DNA of 64,000 nt from Vespa crabro (Eukaryota; Arthropoda; Insecta; Hymenoptera; Vespidae), in the NCBI RefSeq assembly GCF_910589235.1, contig NC_060956.1, forward strand, positions 8,501,999 through 8,565,998, given 5' to 3'. Every line of letters starts with the position of its first letter. The stretch's first letter is position 1. Below are positions 38,933-51,764 of the stretch, one piece after another. The position numbers and the translations under genes were made by a program. Under the pieces are notes generated by a model. That model had not been told where the DNA came from. It saw only the letters and a program-made list of their open reading frames with translations, and did no database searches.

Positions 38933-39135
38933 AAGAGGCAGCTGGAAACTGCCGAGAGAAAAGAGAGAGAAAGCAAATAGGAATGAGGGCGAGGACGCAA
39001 TCCGTGGGCTATTCGCCGATGTCCTTTTCTGGCTCCCACGAAATGATGTCTTTCGTAATCCTATGTAGCGTACGCTCTACGATCGGAATCGCGAAATTTA
39101 CCTAATACCGCGTTTAGTGTCTACGAGTCCGAAAC

Positions 39136-39176
39136 TCTCTCTCTATCTCTCTCTCTCTCTCTCTCTTTCTCTTCTT
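39136..39176. repeat. (CT)n microsatellite
   Basis: CT repeat with one TATC unit. Confidence 0.95.
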
Positions 39177-40019
39177 ATCTATCTCCTTACTCTCATCTTC
39201 AAAATGCTAGATATTGAGTTAACGAGGAAATGCAGGAATCATTTCAACGATGAACGCACGCTACAATACAGCCCGTTTATTTCTCATATAAAGGCTCCGG
39301 ATATGACCTCATAAATCTGTTCTCTCATTTTCGAAACTATTCTGAATTCTTCTTGTCTTATTGTTATACTGCATAAAGCAGGAAAAGAACTAATGATATT
39401 CGCTATAATAGTATGCCGATAATAAGAATGACGATGGATAATCGATCTTCAGTGAAAAGTACGTGAACGCAACCAAATCATTTGTTTCTTTACTCCTTTT
39501 GATGTTCTCCGCCATACCTAGCTATGTACCATGAGAAGGCTAATAAATTGAATAGCTCACGTAGCTGGATAGATAGATATGTAGCCACCTATATTGGAAA
39601 GCGCGCGTTGCCTGTCACGCCGGCCGTTTTTTGAATTTCATTCATCGTCGGTCAGCGAAGAGAAAACGACACCACCCTTCGTTCCGTCGCTTTTACGAGC
39701 GAGAAAATACCGGCCAATTTGCCCACCGCGTACGACCACAGCGGCAAAATAGTTCGGCAGAAATCGTCCGGTCGACACTCGGTTATAGGACGAGTAGACG
39801 AACGGAGAGGGGAGAGGAAAGAAGGGTGAGAGATGGGTGGGTAGAGGTAGGTGTGGGGGTGGAGTCCATGCTGCGGATGAGTTCGTCCAAAAGCGCCAGG
39901 AGGTGCATGGGGCGGTTAGGCAATTTTACGCTCTCCCAGTTACAAAAACCATTTACGCTTAAATGCTCTCGCGTCCCCCAAAGTCCTGCAACCCCTCAAC
40001 GTCTACCGTCGACCATCGC

Positions 40020-40070
40020 CTGTCTCTTTGTCTATCTCTCTCTCTGCCTCTCTCTCTCTCTATCTCTCTG

Positions 40071-40106
<36 letters not shown>

Positions 40107-40138
40107 CCTCTCTCTTCTCCTCTCTCTCCCTCCCTGTC
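40020..40138. repeat. (CT)n microsatellite
   Basis: CT repeat with TGCC, TATC and CCTC interruptions. The 193- and 128-codon frames spanning it are Leu/Ser runs with no recognisable domain on either side. Confidence 0.95.
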
Positions 40139-42199
40139 TTCCTTGCTCGGCAACTACCCTCTCCGTACCCACATTCCTCGCCATCAACCTCTCGCCGTCG
40201 CAGAACCCGTAACACAACGGACAGCCAACCTCCAGGGGCTTCGATGTACCACCCTTGAACGAAATTTTCGACTAGAATATCGGGAATATATAGTGACTAG
40301 CCTTGTACGATCGTCAACGGAAAAGAAGAGTACAACAAAAAAAACGTGAGAATGGTCGCGGCTCGTTAATGTCATGGAAACAACGAACAAAGTTCGGTCG
40401 CGCGGTTCAATTTCGAATTTTTGGGTTAATTACTTCATTTTTCTTGTTTCGAAGAACATCGCGAAGATTTTATGAGAACGACCAAACAGTGATAGAGATT
40501 CTTGTATCGATAGATTTAGACGTATATTAAAACATTATACTTCATAGCAATGCGTTAACGCGATATAGTTCAGATTTAGGATGTCTTTTGTGTTTTATTT
40601 GATATTGACTGGTCAAATTCGAATGTTGTATTCAACAGGTCCAGTGTGAAAGAAAGGTGATGAATGAGAGTATAGATGTTTTTATTTGCAAAACAAAAAT
40701 TGCTTTTTCACGTGGAAGATCAATAATAGAGTTTGTTTTAACAAGACATCTGTTTCGAACCAATTATTCTGTTTTGTCGGCTATGGTTTTGCGCTTTTCG
40801 AATTTCGCTTTGCATCAACGCTATTATCGAATTTCAAACGGTAGGATTCGCGATTCCTCGTTGATCGTTCTCACATGTCCCTCATACTCGTACGAATATT
40901 ACATGTCGTATCGCTGTTCCAAAATGGTTATCCCGTTCATGTCGAAGAATATTAAATTATGAATCATTACTTTTCCTACTTCTTTGATAAGTCCATTAGA
41001 TTGAAGCCTTAAAGGTGTTAACAACATTGCCTATAGAACGACATTTATTAAATGTAACGCTGAGCGTGAATTTGAACTTTGTAAATCTGATTCATCCCTC
41101 TATGTAAATGTGATTTATTATATGTTATACCGTTATATTACCATGATAGAAAGCGTACAAACAACTGTGTGAAATTTAATCCTTCTATTTTCGAAAGGAA
41201 GACCGGATTATCTTAATCGTTATAACTAGTATCGATACATTAATTCCTACATTATTAATAATACGGTAAATTCCTCAAATTAACCATTAATTTGCCATCT
41301 AATGTTTTAAACTATTTACTTTTCGTTTCAGTAACACCTGATAATAACACAATATCGATATTGCTATGTCCGTATTTGTTAAATACATATTTATTGACAA
41401 ATGATATATAAATATAATTGATATTTTCGCATTGTTCGGTTCACCTTTCCTCCATCCAATTTATATGACACATATGCTACTATGGTAATTGCTTCCAGTT
41501 TTTCTTTCCTTTTTTTTACTTTTTAATCATGTCGAAGAATCGAAATCGAAGTCAAAAATGTTAGCTGCTGAACGCAAGAATAAATAATACCGACTTTGCT
41601 TGGTGTAATACCGTGAGAATAATGAACGTTTAATGAGCGAAGAAATATCGTTGGTTGCGGTGAGTGGTTGAAAAGAACGAGACGGGAAGAGAGAAAGAGA
41701 GAGAGAGAGGGAGAGAGGAGAGAGAGAAAGGTACTAAATAATCAATATTTTAATGCGCCTTGCCATATGAATCTGAAAATCATGCATTCACAATCGCTCC
41801 ATTCGCAAATCCAATCAGAGCCCAGTTGGAAAGTATGATTGTTCCGGAAGTGTCGATAGTGGAGAGAAGGAGGGGAAGGGAAAATTCATTTTATAGCACG
41901 AATTATAATGAACCCCTATCAATCACTGGATGGTTGACTTACGTACAAATACTCCAGCTAACTCGTGACATTATATTTGAATTCGATAATTAATATCGAA
42001 TATCTAAAAATTATTAATTGCAAGTAATATCCAAATTTGGATAACGCAATTGTTAAAATGTCAAATGAGCATTGTTTGTCAACGGACCACTTTGTTCGTG
42101 ATAATTTTCTTAATCGAATGTAGAGGACAGAACATCACTTACGATACGATATCGTAGCGACAATTTGCGATACATGCGAGAGCATCGCACAGTGTCATG
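40139..42199. other. Non-coding, no recognisable gene
   Basis: Mixed sequence with falling GC content. The frame at 40657-40962 has no recognisable domain. Confidence 0.45.
41686..41731. repeat. (GA)n microsatellite
   Basis: GA repeat with GGGAG interruptions. Confidence 0.9.
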
Positions 42200-45100
42200 G
42201 CCAGCGTTCAAAAATACAAAAATTGAGTTTTTAAATTTTATATTTCATTTCATGATATTGATGTAGACAATCTTTTAATATAAGAACATTATAACTTAAC
42301 AACATAAATAATGGATTAAAGTTAATAATCAGTCACAAAGTCGAATAAAATTAAGCAAGCCGATATATACTTCACATATAGCGAATTTTTATAAAATGAA
42401 TATTTTGTATTTGCAAATTAATTTTTTCTTTATTTTTTATTAGTTATAAGACAAAAATGTTTTATTTTAGTTTTCATATTTAACAGTTGCCGCATTTAAA
42501 ATTATGAAAAGTTTTAGTTACTCAAATCTCATTACTTTTTTCTCATATTTTCCAAATTTTTGAACAGATTAAAAAAGAAACGGAACATCGATTTTTTTTT
42601 GTTAAAATTAATTTCTTCTATTTGCTTTGTTTTAATATACATTTTGTCTGTTCCTGAAGACTCTTTCTTTAGATATTGTATTTTTTAGAATCTGAAAGCA
42701 GTAATGATCTAAGTTTGGTGACATACACTAAACAGGAAAACATGTTGCTTCGTGTCAAAAAATATTGAACGTGTTTAATTCAAATGATGTATCAGATAAG
42801 ATGAGGGTGATTGTTAATGAATTCGCTCGTTTAATTTCTCTGGATATGCAAACGAAATGGGATTGATTCACAGTGATCCCAAATTCAAGAAACAGGCAAA
42901 ATATGAAAGTGTTTTTCAATTTAAATGAAAATTGGTATATTAAGATTTTCGAGTAAAAATTTTGTATTCAAACTGAAGTTTATTTTATCTTGTATATTCC
43001 CTTATCGATACGAAGCCCCACAAATGCCACTTCTCACCTTTGCCACTTCGTTAAATAGATTTCCTTTATGTTTGAAGTCACCGATTAAATTATTCATAAA
43101 TGTTATACACGGAATAGCATGAACTAACAATAACATATTCTCTTAACTTATATCTGTCCCTAGTTAACTGGGTCCATCGATGTTTCGAGCTACGACGTAT
43201 TTTAAATGCATGTACCAGAGATGGATGAAATTTATTTGAAATAATAATTTTTAAATAAAGATTTTAAATAATATTAATTATTAAGTATTGATAATTAATA
43301 TATTTCAATTGACGTTATGTTCTTTTTTTGACTAATTAAAGGTATTTTAGGATAGACGAATAATTGTTAAAATGATAAATTGAGGAATAAATTATTTCAT
43401 AAAATTACATTTATTTGTTAATTGAAAATTTGTTTTTGTAATAAAATTCAAGATAAGTAGCAAATAATTAAAATTAAAATCCAAGAGATCGAAGTAATAA
43501 ACGTTACATATTATCTATATAATATATAGTAAGTACAATGGCGAAATCTGAATGCAGTACAAAATTTATTTTCAATTATATCTATGACAAATATATGAGA
43601 ATTATATTTTCAAATGATATATTGCATAAGCAAATAGAAGCATAATTTATAACAGTATAATTAATTAAATTTAAGTATAAGTATATTTTCCTATTTATAT
43701 GTTTAGATTTATGTAATTATAAATTATATTCTTATAAATAAGAAAATTGAAATATTAAACATTACATAATAATATAATTATTATTTAATAATGTTTATTA
43801 TCGTGACAAATGTTTGTTTTAGCTTTTAAAAGGACTCATTCCTCAAACATTTGATATGTTAATGATCGAAATTAGAGAATATTAGTTAAAATCGCAAATG
43901 AAAATAATCTCTGTTGAAACCAAGGACGGGAGACGACTATTATATTTTATAAATACTTCTTTTATTAATGGATAATCATGAAGTATCTTTAAATTTCTTC
44001 TATCATCAAAAAATCGTGTGATATCAATTTCAACTTGTGCCTTCAGCTTTTCCTTTATTCTATCTTTCTCGATTAAACAAAAATATCATATAAACATTTG
44101 ACGCTGCATATTGGGAGAAAGCAATCATTTTCATCAAAGTCAAATAATAAACAAACAACAGGCAAACAATAAATAATTTATTTCATGAAGTGACAAATCA
44201 TTTAACTGCGAATAAATTAATTTAATTTTCGTATAAAATATTTCATAAAATATTTGTGTTATTTTAAAAATAGATTACTTCTCAAATAAAAACCAGAAAA
44301 CTTGAGAAAGTATTTTTAAAATATTATTTGAAAATTTTTCAAAGCGCCTAGGTCTAACTATTACATGAATTGTACTACATGAAAATAATTATATCGGAAT
44401 TGTCCATACAGTTAATATCAGTAGAAAATACAATGCTTCGTGAAATTATAAAATTCGTATTAGTCTGATATCGGACTGCTTCTGAAAAACGAATGTACAA
44501 CGGCCTCTATACGATACGTAAATATGTTATTGCTTGATTGATGCTGCTTAAATTCTCCCGATAATCGACAATTGGTACATTGCATATTTGAAAACTAATC
44601 AACGACTTTGATAATCAATCACGATTAAACATTGCTTCGATTGTAACTTCATATATTAAATAGACGTTTTTCTCGATGAATAAACGTGCCATATGGCCCA
44701 AGCGTTTATGAACATAATTTTCTAAAAAAGTAGATAAATGTATTTGAAACACGTTCGAAAATTACTTGGTAAGATTTTTTGTTCTCTTGTAGTAGAAATT
44801 TACGAAGATAGGATAAAGGTGAGTAAAAGAAGAGGATAAATAAACGAGCGTATTCGTTGAAGTAACTGCTAGACAATCGATAGGTCGACCATCCCGGTAA
44901 CGCTTCGTTGTGTCTCTCAATTTCGGAGACTTCATGAATACCCAATGGCCTGAGAGAAACTAGAAACGGTTCCAGGAACAACGACTGGCACGGAGACCTG
45001 CTTCTATCCTACCAGAATCGACATTACAACACGCGATTCCGTAGTATATGTGTGCGACCAGGCGAGTGAGAGAGCATAGTAATTCCAATGAACCAATAAG
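42200..45100. other. Very AT-rich block, no gene
   Basis: Extended AT-rich sequence with repeated TTATTTGAAATAA, TTTCATAAAAT and AAATAATT words and few CpG. Decayed transposon sequence is suspected but no coding trace was found. Confidence 0.45.
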
Positions 45101-45147
45101 ACGGCGATTTTGGACGTCGCTTAGGAAACGTTTCCGTTTCTTTCCTT

Positions 45148-45223
45148 TTTCTCTCTCTCTCTCTCTCTCTCTCCCTTCTCTCTCTTTCTCCTTCTCTTTC
45201 TCTTTCTCTTTTTCTCTTGCTCT
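45148..45223. repeat. (CT)n microsatellite
   Basis: CT repeat passing into CTTT units. Confidence 0.95.
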
Positions 45224-45606
45224 TGGCTTGTTGATCGCGCACAAAGAAAAACGAATTGAAAGCTTTTCTCAAGTGGTATAAGAATAGAGATACTTTCGAC
45301 ATTTTAACTTTCTTCGAACATCTCTTAAAAGATTTTAGTACGCTTGGAACTGGAGATTCTTCGGCTCGGTACTCTTAGGTCGCACCAGGCAACTCTTATC
45401 CTAGTTGCTGAGGGAAAGGGAGTAAATTGCGCTTGGAAACTGATTTGACCTTATTACAACCAACACCGTTTATTATAATGACTTAATTTTAATTACAAAA
45501 GATTCAAGGTATGTAAACTATAAAGATCGATCAGTAAGAATAAAAACAATATTCAAAATATATAAATTTCCAATTTATTATATTGAAAAAAATGTATAGA
45601 AATTTT

Positions 45607-45815
45607 AAGTAATGAATATATGATATATAAATTGCCTCTCTACTATAAGTAATGACGAGTAGTACAATAAGTAATGACGAATAAGATATATAAACTATTA
45701 ATATTAATTTATCAGTAATAATGAGTAAATATAAGATATCAGTAATTATATAATCTTAAAGTAATAACTAGAAATACTTATAAATTATAAGTAATAAGAG
45801 ATGTATTTAAACCGG
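45607..45815. repeat. Cluster of TAAGTAATGA-like words
   Basis: TAAGTAATGAATA, ATAAGTAATGACGAGTAG, ATAAGTAATGACGAATAAG, CAGTAATAATGAG, AAGTAATAACTAG and TAAGTAATAAGAG follow each other within about 200 bp of AT-rich DNA. This looks like a decayed short tandem repeat. Confidence 0.4.
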
Positions 45816-45823
45816 CAAAGTAA

Positions 45824-48140
45824 ATTTAACTCATGAAGTGTTATAAAGAATAATATAAAACTTTTTTAAGTATAATATTTTATAGATAATTTGAACTAGT
45901 GGATGAGACGAAATTGACGCTTTAAGAGAGCACTTTTTGGTTAAGCCCGATTATTCATATCGCGTTGGCTGTTGTCCCGGCTAATTTTGTTGCCAAGTGG
46001 TTTTCGACGCACATTTTATGTTACTTGTCACGAAACAGATCCGCCAGCAGCTTCTTAGCTTTTAGTCTGTGGAAGTTTAATCGTGATCTAATCTGATTTT
46101 TCTACATCGGAATTTATATAGTATCGTGCGCCGTGAAGATGTACGAAAATCGGTTGAGCCCTATGTGACACACTGCGACTGGGAGCTGTCACTATCACGA
46201 TGTCTCTTCTACTCTTGCGAAAATTTGCCACTGTCACCTCTTCCGGCTTTTCGAACAGACGCCCTCTCTAGCTTCCGGGTTGCTGGTCCAAATTCCACTG
46301 ACACGCTATGTATACTAAATTTTTCACACTCCGAACTACATCTGATGAAGTGGAAAAAAATGTCAATACTTCTATTTTTCACGAATATATTATATATCAA
46401 GAGCAGTTAATTCGGTAGCTGTTTACTAATTCCTGCTCTATCTTATACAGGGGTCTTTTGATTTTCCAGCCAAAGAATTTCTTACGACCATGTATATAAT
46501 TAATCATTACGATTAAGTAATGGGTTTATACAGCATTACAACCGCAAGCCGACGTGCGCTTTGAATTTGATCAAAGTTCGGAACGGCAAATTAGATTGAC
46601 GGTTGGTATTCGAATTAAATTCCTATTCCCGTTGTTCAGCTACTGTCCAGTTTCATTCGAGACGTTCCTACACAATGGACCGACACAATCTCCGACCAAA
46701 AGATCCATTCGGCACGAAGTACGTGAAACTTCCTGACTCATGGATCCTTCTGTCGAAGCTCTCGCAACGATAACCTCGATGTAATTGGTCCGAAAGCCCC
46801 TTTACTCCTGGCCACAGTCTGATCTTGGCTCAAGCTAAGAACTTTCAAGATTAAATGCTTAACTGTCGCGGTCATTTTATCTTTGTCGTCGATAAAAATA
46901 TATGAATCTGGAGACGCATCATTCTTTTGTGGTTTTTCTGGATAATTTGTTCTCTTAGATTTCATCGAAATGTTTTCTCTTCGATTTTATTTCAACATCG
47001 TTGTTGAGCTTACGAACTTGTTCTATTCACGAAACAATTGGAATTTTTATAGAACTGACATTCATGAAACTTAATTAGAATTAAGTTATCGCGATGTTCG
47101 CAAGTCTATCTATACCTACCTGTATTGGGAAGGTTCGTTCTTCTAGAACGACCCTTTCCCTGCAACTTCAAGGACTTCATCATTTTCGAAACTTTGATCA
47201 GCTGATCGTTGATAAGTTCGCTGCAACTCGAGTCGATAGCCCCCAGCCCCCTCACTACTCGCCGTTGAAATTTCGCTTGCCTTCGAGAGATTGGTCATTA
47301 ACCAGAGCTGGCCCATTGTTCTTGCTTTCGAACGAGCTAGGACGTACACAATACGACTCTAGGTACCTTCCATTATCTTCGAGATTACTGCTCACTGGCA
47401 CATCGAAGCTACCAGAGCTTTTAACTCCGAAGAGGTCGAAGGTCTTTCAAAAGAATCTACTTCATCCTTGAGTTACGTTGTGCTTTTCAATCGGAAATTG
47501 TTAATACAACTATCAAGAAATTCCGTTTGGATAGAGAATTTTAAACAATCGTCACTCGTCCTAAAAATCTTTCCTAACTTTTATACTTTCTGAAGTTAAT
47601 ATATATAAGATATAAAATAATATTTTGCTAAAAATAAGTTGTTGATTGCAAAAATCAATATGGACAAGTGTACGATTGATTTGAGGACAGTATATAACTG
47701 ACTGATTGCATCTAGAAGTGAATCTTTTTTCTAATATCTGTTATATTCCATACATAACTTTTAAGTATTAATAAACGATTTGTGTTAAAAAAGAAGTATT
47801 GTTTTTTATTTTATCTGAAAGTTAATGACAATGCAAATCAGTTAGCTATATATTGTCCACTCTGTTTAAGGAATAAACTAGAATAAAAATTAGAAGTGAT
47901 ATGATCATGTTCGAGAAGAAATAACGTAAATGGCTAGTAATACATCTACAGATTAAGGTCGTTAAGTTATATTAATCCGATGCGGAATAATACCTCTGAT
48001 GGGCCGTAGGAAGGAGAGATGGTACGAATGGCAAAGATCTCAAACGACAAATCAAAGAGAAGCTTGTGGAGAGAAGAAAGCGGCAGCACTCGAACTGACC
48101 GAACCAGTCATTTCTAATTAAATATAATTGCGGAGGTCAG
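45824..48140. other. Non-coding, no recognisable gene
   Basis: Mixed sequence. The 125-codon frame at 47094-47471 overlaps a shorter - strand frame and shows no domain. A cacGCCCTCTCTAG-like core near 46262 is a weak insulator-motif lookalike. Confidence 0.4.
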
Positions 48141-48465
48141 GTGGAAAGAGTGCTTGGATACGCTTCGATTTCCTTTCCAAGTAAACCCTTCTTTTTTACT
48201 CTTGTATCCTGCTATCGGAAACTCGCAAAGCTTTTCTTTCCCTATAGAAGTCGATGGTCTTCGATGTTTCAAGATATCTATATCTTACTTGCTCGTAATC
48301 CAGCCGCTTTCAAAGAAGGTCTTGGAAACTTTTTCAATCGGCAATCTTCACTCCGTAAGATCGCTACACATTCGCTTCGGCCATGTGTGGAATTCGAAAG
48401 CATGCCCTTGCACACTAATTCAAGTCCATCTGTTCAGATAATTTTAACTCTGGTCTATGTATTTT

Positions 48466-48581
<116 letters not shown>

Positions 48582-48617
48582 CATCACTTGCAAAGATTAA
48601 AAAAGTGAATTATTTAG

Positions 48618-48648
48618 ATACATACATATATATATGTATGTATGTATG

Positions 48649-48698
<50 letters not shown>
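48618..48698. repeat. (TATG)n(TA)n tract
   Basis: ACATACATATAT, five TATG units, then about 48 bp of TA. Just beyond is a three-copy AATCCTTTT repeat (about 48731-48758). Confidence 0.95.
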
Positions 48699-48700
<2 letters not shown>

Positions 48701-49320
48701 TATTTCTCATTTTTTTAACTTTTTTCATTGAATCCTTTTAATCCTTTTAATCCTTTTTAAAATCGTGCAGAAAGTTTATGCATACCTTTAACTTTACCGA
48801 TATCTTTCGTCTTGTCGTAAAAGTAATTTTTTAAATGAAATAGTTCTACTTTTTTTTTTAAATAATATCTTAATTAAGGTGGATAAGGGAATGAAAAAAG
48901 AAGAATATGTGTGTTAGTCTATATTTTCGCATTTCAATATATATAAATATCTCCAATTATGTATTCGACGTTCCTTTTTTTCCGGTAACGCTGAATAAAA
49001 GCCCTTAATCCTAGCTTAGATCCTGTCAGAGCAAAGGGACTCTCAGTCCAGAGATTTCATCGATGTGAAGTAACAAGGACCGAGAAGAGCATCTTCTAAA
49101 ATGCTCTGCTCTCGTTCCTCTTCTTCTATATTTCTCCCTTTCCTTCTCTTTGCCTTTCTCTCTCTTATTCTCTGTAAACATTCCTGGCGGACCGCCACGA
49201 TGGCCACAAAACGAAAGCGTGGAACAAAAAGTAGATAAATGGCGCCTGGATGGTGAGGGTGGGCCAATCTATCACGCCCCAGGGGAGTGTTATTGACAGT
49301 AAAAGAACTGTCTAACCCTC

Positions 49321-49326
49321 ACTCAC

Positions 49327-49387
<61 letters not shown>
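49321..49387. repeat. (CT)n microsatellite
   Basis: ACTC units passing into about 55 bp of CT repeat. Confidence 0.95.
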
Positions 49388-50183
49388 TCCATTTTCTACC
49401 TTCTTCCAACGGTCGTTCATTCTTGATCTCTTCCCATCTTTGTCTTTTTGCACGTTTCTTTCGAACACTCGTAGAACTTTTTCGATTCTCATTCTTTTTC
49501 TTTTGATATGAATTTTAAGGCAGTAAACAGTATTTCATGAAATGTCTTTCGATAGAAACGTATAATCTCATTAGCGAACACAGTTGAATAGAAAGGCAAG
49601 TAGTGAATTACGATCATCTCGTGGTTTGCTTTCTCCACAAAAGAATCGATTTTATCGTGACCAAGATCGTCGTCGAGGGCGTTATCTCTTTGAATTGCAA
49701 TCTCATTAGGATTTCATTGAGCAACGACCGTAAAAGATAAATTCTCGTAGTGAATTGTATCGTGGAGTACGGTGACTACTTCTCCTTTGCCGCTAACCCC
49801 TTTAAATGGCTATCGTTATATTGGTCGTAGTGGTACCGGTGCTGATCATGTTGGTGTTAGTAGTAGTATCGGTAGTGTTTGTAGAAGAACGAGGAGAAGG
49901 AGGAGAAAGAGAGTGACCCCTTCGGCGAACGTGCCCCGTTTGCTCCAGGATGTACGACGTTCGTGCGCGAGGCTGGGATTTCCTCCTTCAGACCGGAAGC
50001 TTAAGAGCGGCTCACCGACGGAGTTTAGCTAATGCCTAATGACGGGTCGTTTCAAATATTTACCGCCCTATTTCGCGAACCTCCACTCTAGCTAAGGGCT
50101 GTAAACGCGATTACGTCCAACCATGGAGAGTATATAGTGCCGCCTATCCTGCTGCTTGGTGAAACCCCTGGAAGAGCATGTAT

Positions 50184-50233
<50 letters not shown>

Positions 50234-50235
50234 GA
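50184..50235. repeat. (GA)n microsatellite
   Basis: GA repeat with one GGGA interruption. A CT tract in the opposite sense lies about 200 bp downstream. Confidence 0.95.
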
Positions 50236-50430
50236 AGAAGGATGAGAGGGCACATCGATCGAGGCTTCTATCGTGAATTTACTCCAACTACGCTCTTCGT
50301 GAATCAACCAGAATATCTAGGGCACAATATTCGATGTAATTTAATTCCTAAATATCTCGATCAAAATTTATTGCCATTGATACTTATATTCGTATTTCGT
50401 TATTATAAGTATTATGGCAACCTTCGATTA

Positions 50431-50443
50431 TTCTTTCTTTCTT

Positions 50444-50489
<46 letters not shown>
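50431..50489. repeat. (CTTT)n(CT)n microsatellite
   Basis: Four CTTT units then about 40 bp of CT repeat. Confidence 0.95.
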
Positions 50490-50492
<3 letters not shown>

Positions 50493-51727
50493 CTTTCATT
50501 CTCTCATTCTCTTTCGTTCCTAGTTTTTTTTGTGTAACTCTGCTTTAATCAAAAACCGCAATTGATCGAACGATATGAAATGGCTAAAATTAAGAAAGAG
50601 AGAAAAAACAAAAAAGAAAGAGGGAGAACAAAATCGATAATAGAATTATCATATTTCGTAGAAATCAATCGACGATGGACAAAATTTCTGGTGAATTTCA
50701 GGTGAAACGTCGAATTGAGAAAAGCAAAAGAAAATAATGACATTGTTGTACGTATTATTACAGTCCAGTACTTGTAGTGTTGCTGGATAATAGATAGAGG
50801 AAATGTGACGTATGTTACGTTTCAAACAAGCAAGAACAGGATGGAAAATTAAGATCGTACGTTTTTTCTTTGTCAATACGACGTGTAATTCGGCCGAGTG
50901 GCTCGCAGTCATGCTTATTGTTAGTTGCTGTTGTTTTATGTTCGTCAATGTGTCGTTAGTCCTTTCTTTGTATAAACTACACGTACGTGATCCTCTTAAC
51001 AAAAGGGGACGCTCGTTTGCGAAAGAGAGAAAGATAGAAAGAAAAAATGAGGAGGGTCGGTGTCAGAAGGAAACGCTGACGACACGAAGGGGATGGAAAG
51101 CCGAGGGCAGAAGGGGGTTTGAAAGTCGAGGGATGACACGCCGCGCTACTGCACTGTGCTTTGCATTGTTTCAACTTGAGTGGCTCTACCATGCTGTCAT
51201 CATCATTTTCAATTAGTCTGTAATGACTGGATGACGTGGTGCTTACACTTATGCTGTGGAATCTCGAAAATGTTCAAGTTTTGCATCATCGAATAACTTA
51301 TTAATTATCAACCTTCTCGTTAATTAAACATTTAAGTAACATTGAAGGTACACCGTCACTTGTTTTCGTACACTCAATGGATTTCCCTTTATATTATCTT
51401 CTTTCTGATGCTATTTCCTTTACTCTATTTTTTCCCTATCTCTTACGGTTATTTTCTTTGTTATCTCTTTTTTCTATTTTTCTCTCCTTTCCTTACTTTT
51501 TTCACCCTCTTAAGGTTTTCACCTCCATCATGATAAATGAAATGGTGATTATTTATCATCCAAACCATTATATCTTTTTTCAAGCAAGCCTTTTTCAACG
51601 ACGTTTGCGATAATCTCTTGATCTTGCTACGAAAAAGCGGTGAAAATTCGTAATATCATATGATATTGTTTCTTCGTAAGAAGAAATAAAGAATTCAATT
51701 CCCGAGTTTTCGATTATAAATTTATAT

Positions 51728-51729
<2 letters not shown>

Positions 51730-51762
<33 letters not shown>
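51730..51762. repeat. (GA)n microsatellite
   Basis: Pure GA repeat. Confidence 0.95.

Positions 51763-51764
<2 letters not shown>

Noticed and set aside
39631..40212. 193-codon frame on the + strand
   Set aside because: The second half is a CT-tract translation and the first half has no recognisable domain. An alternative frame is open as well.
47094..47471. 125-codon frame
   Set aside because: The amino-acid order shows no recognisable motif, no initiation or splice context is convincing, and a - strand frame overlaps it.
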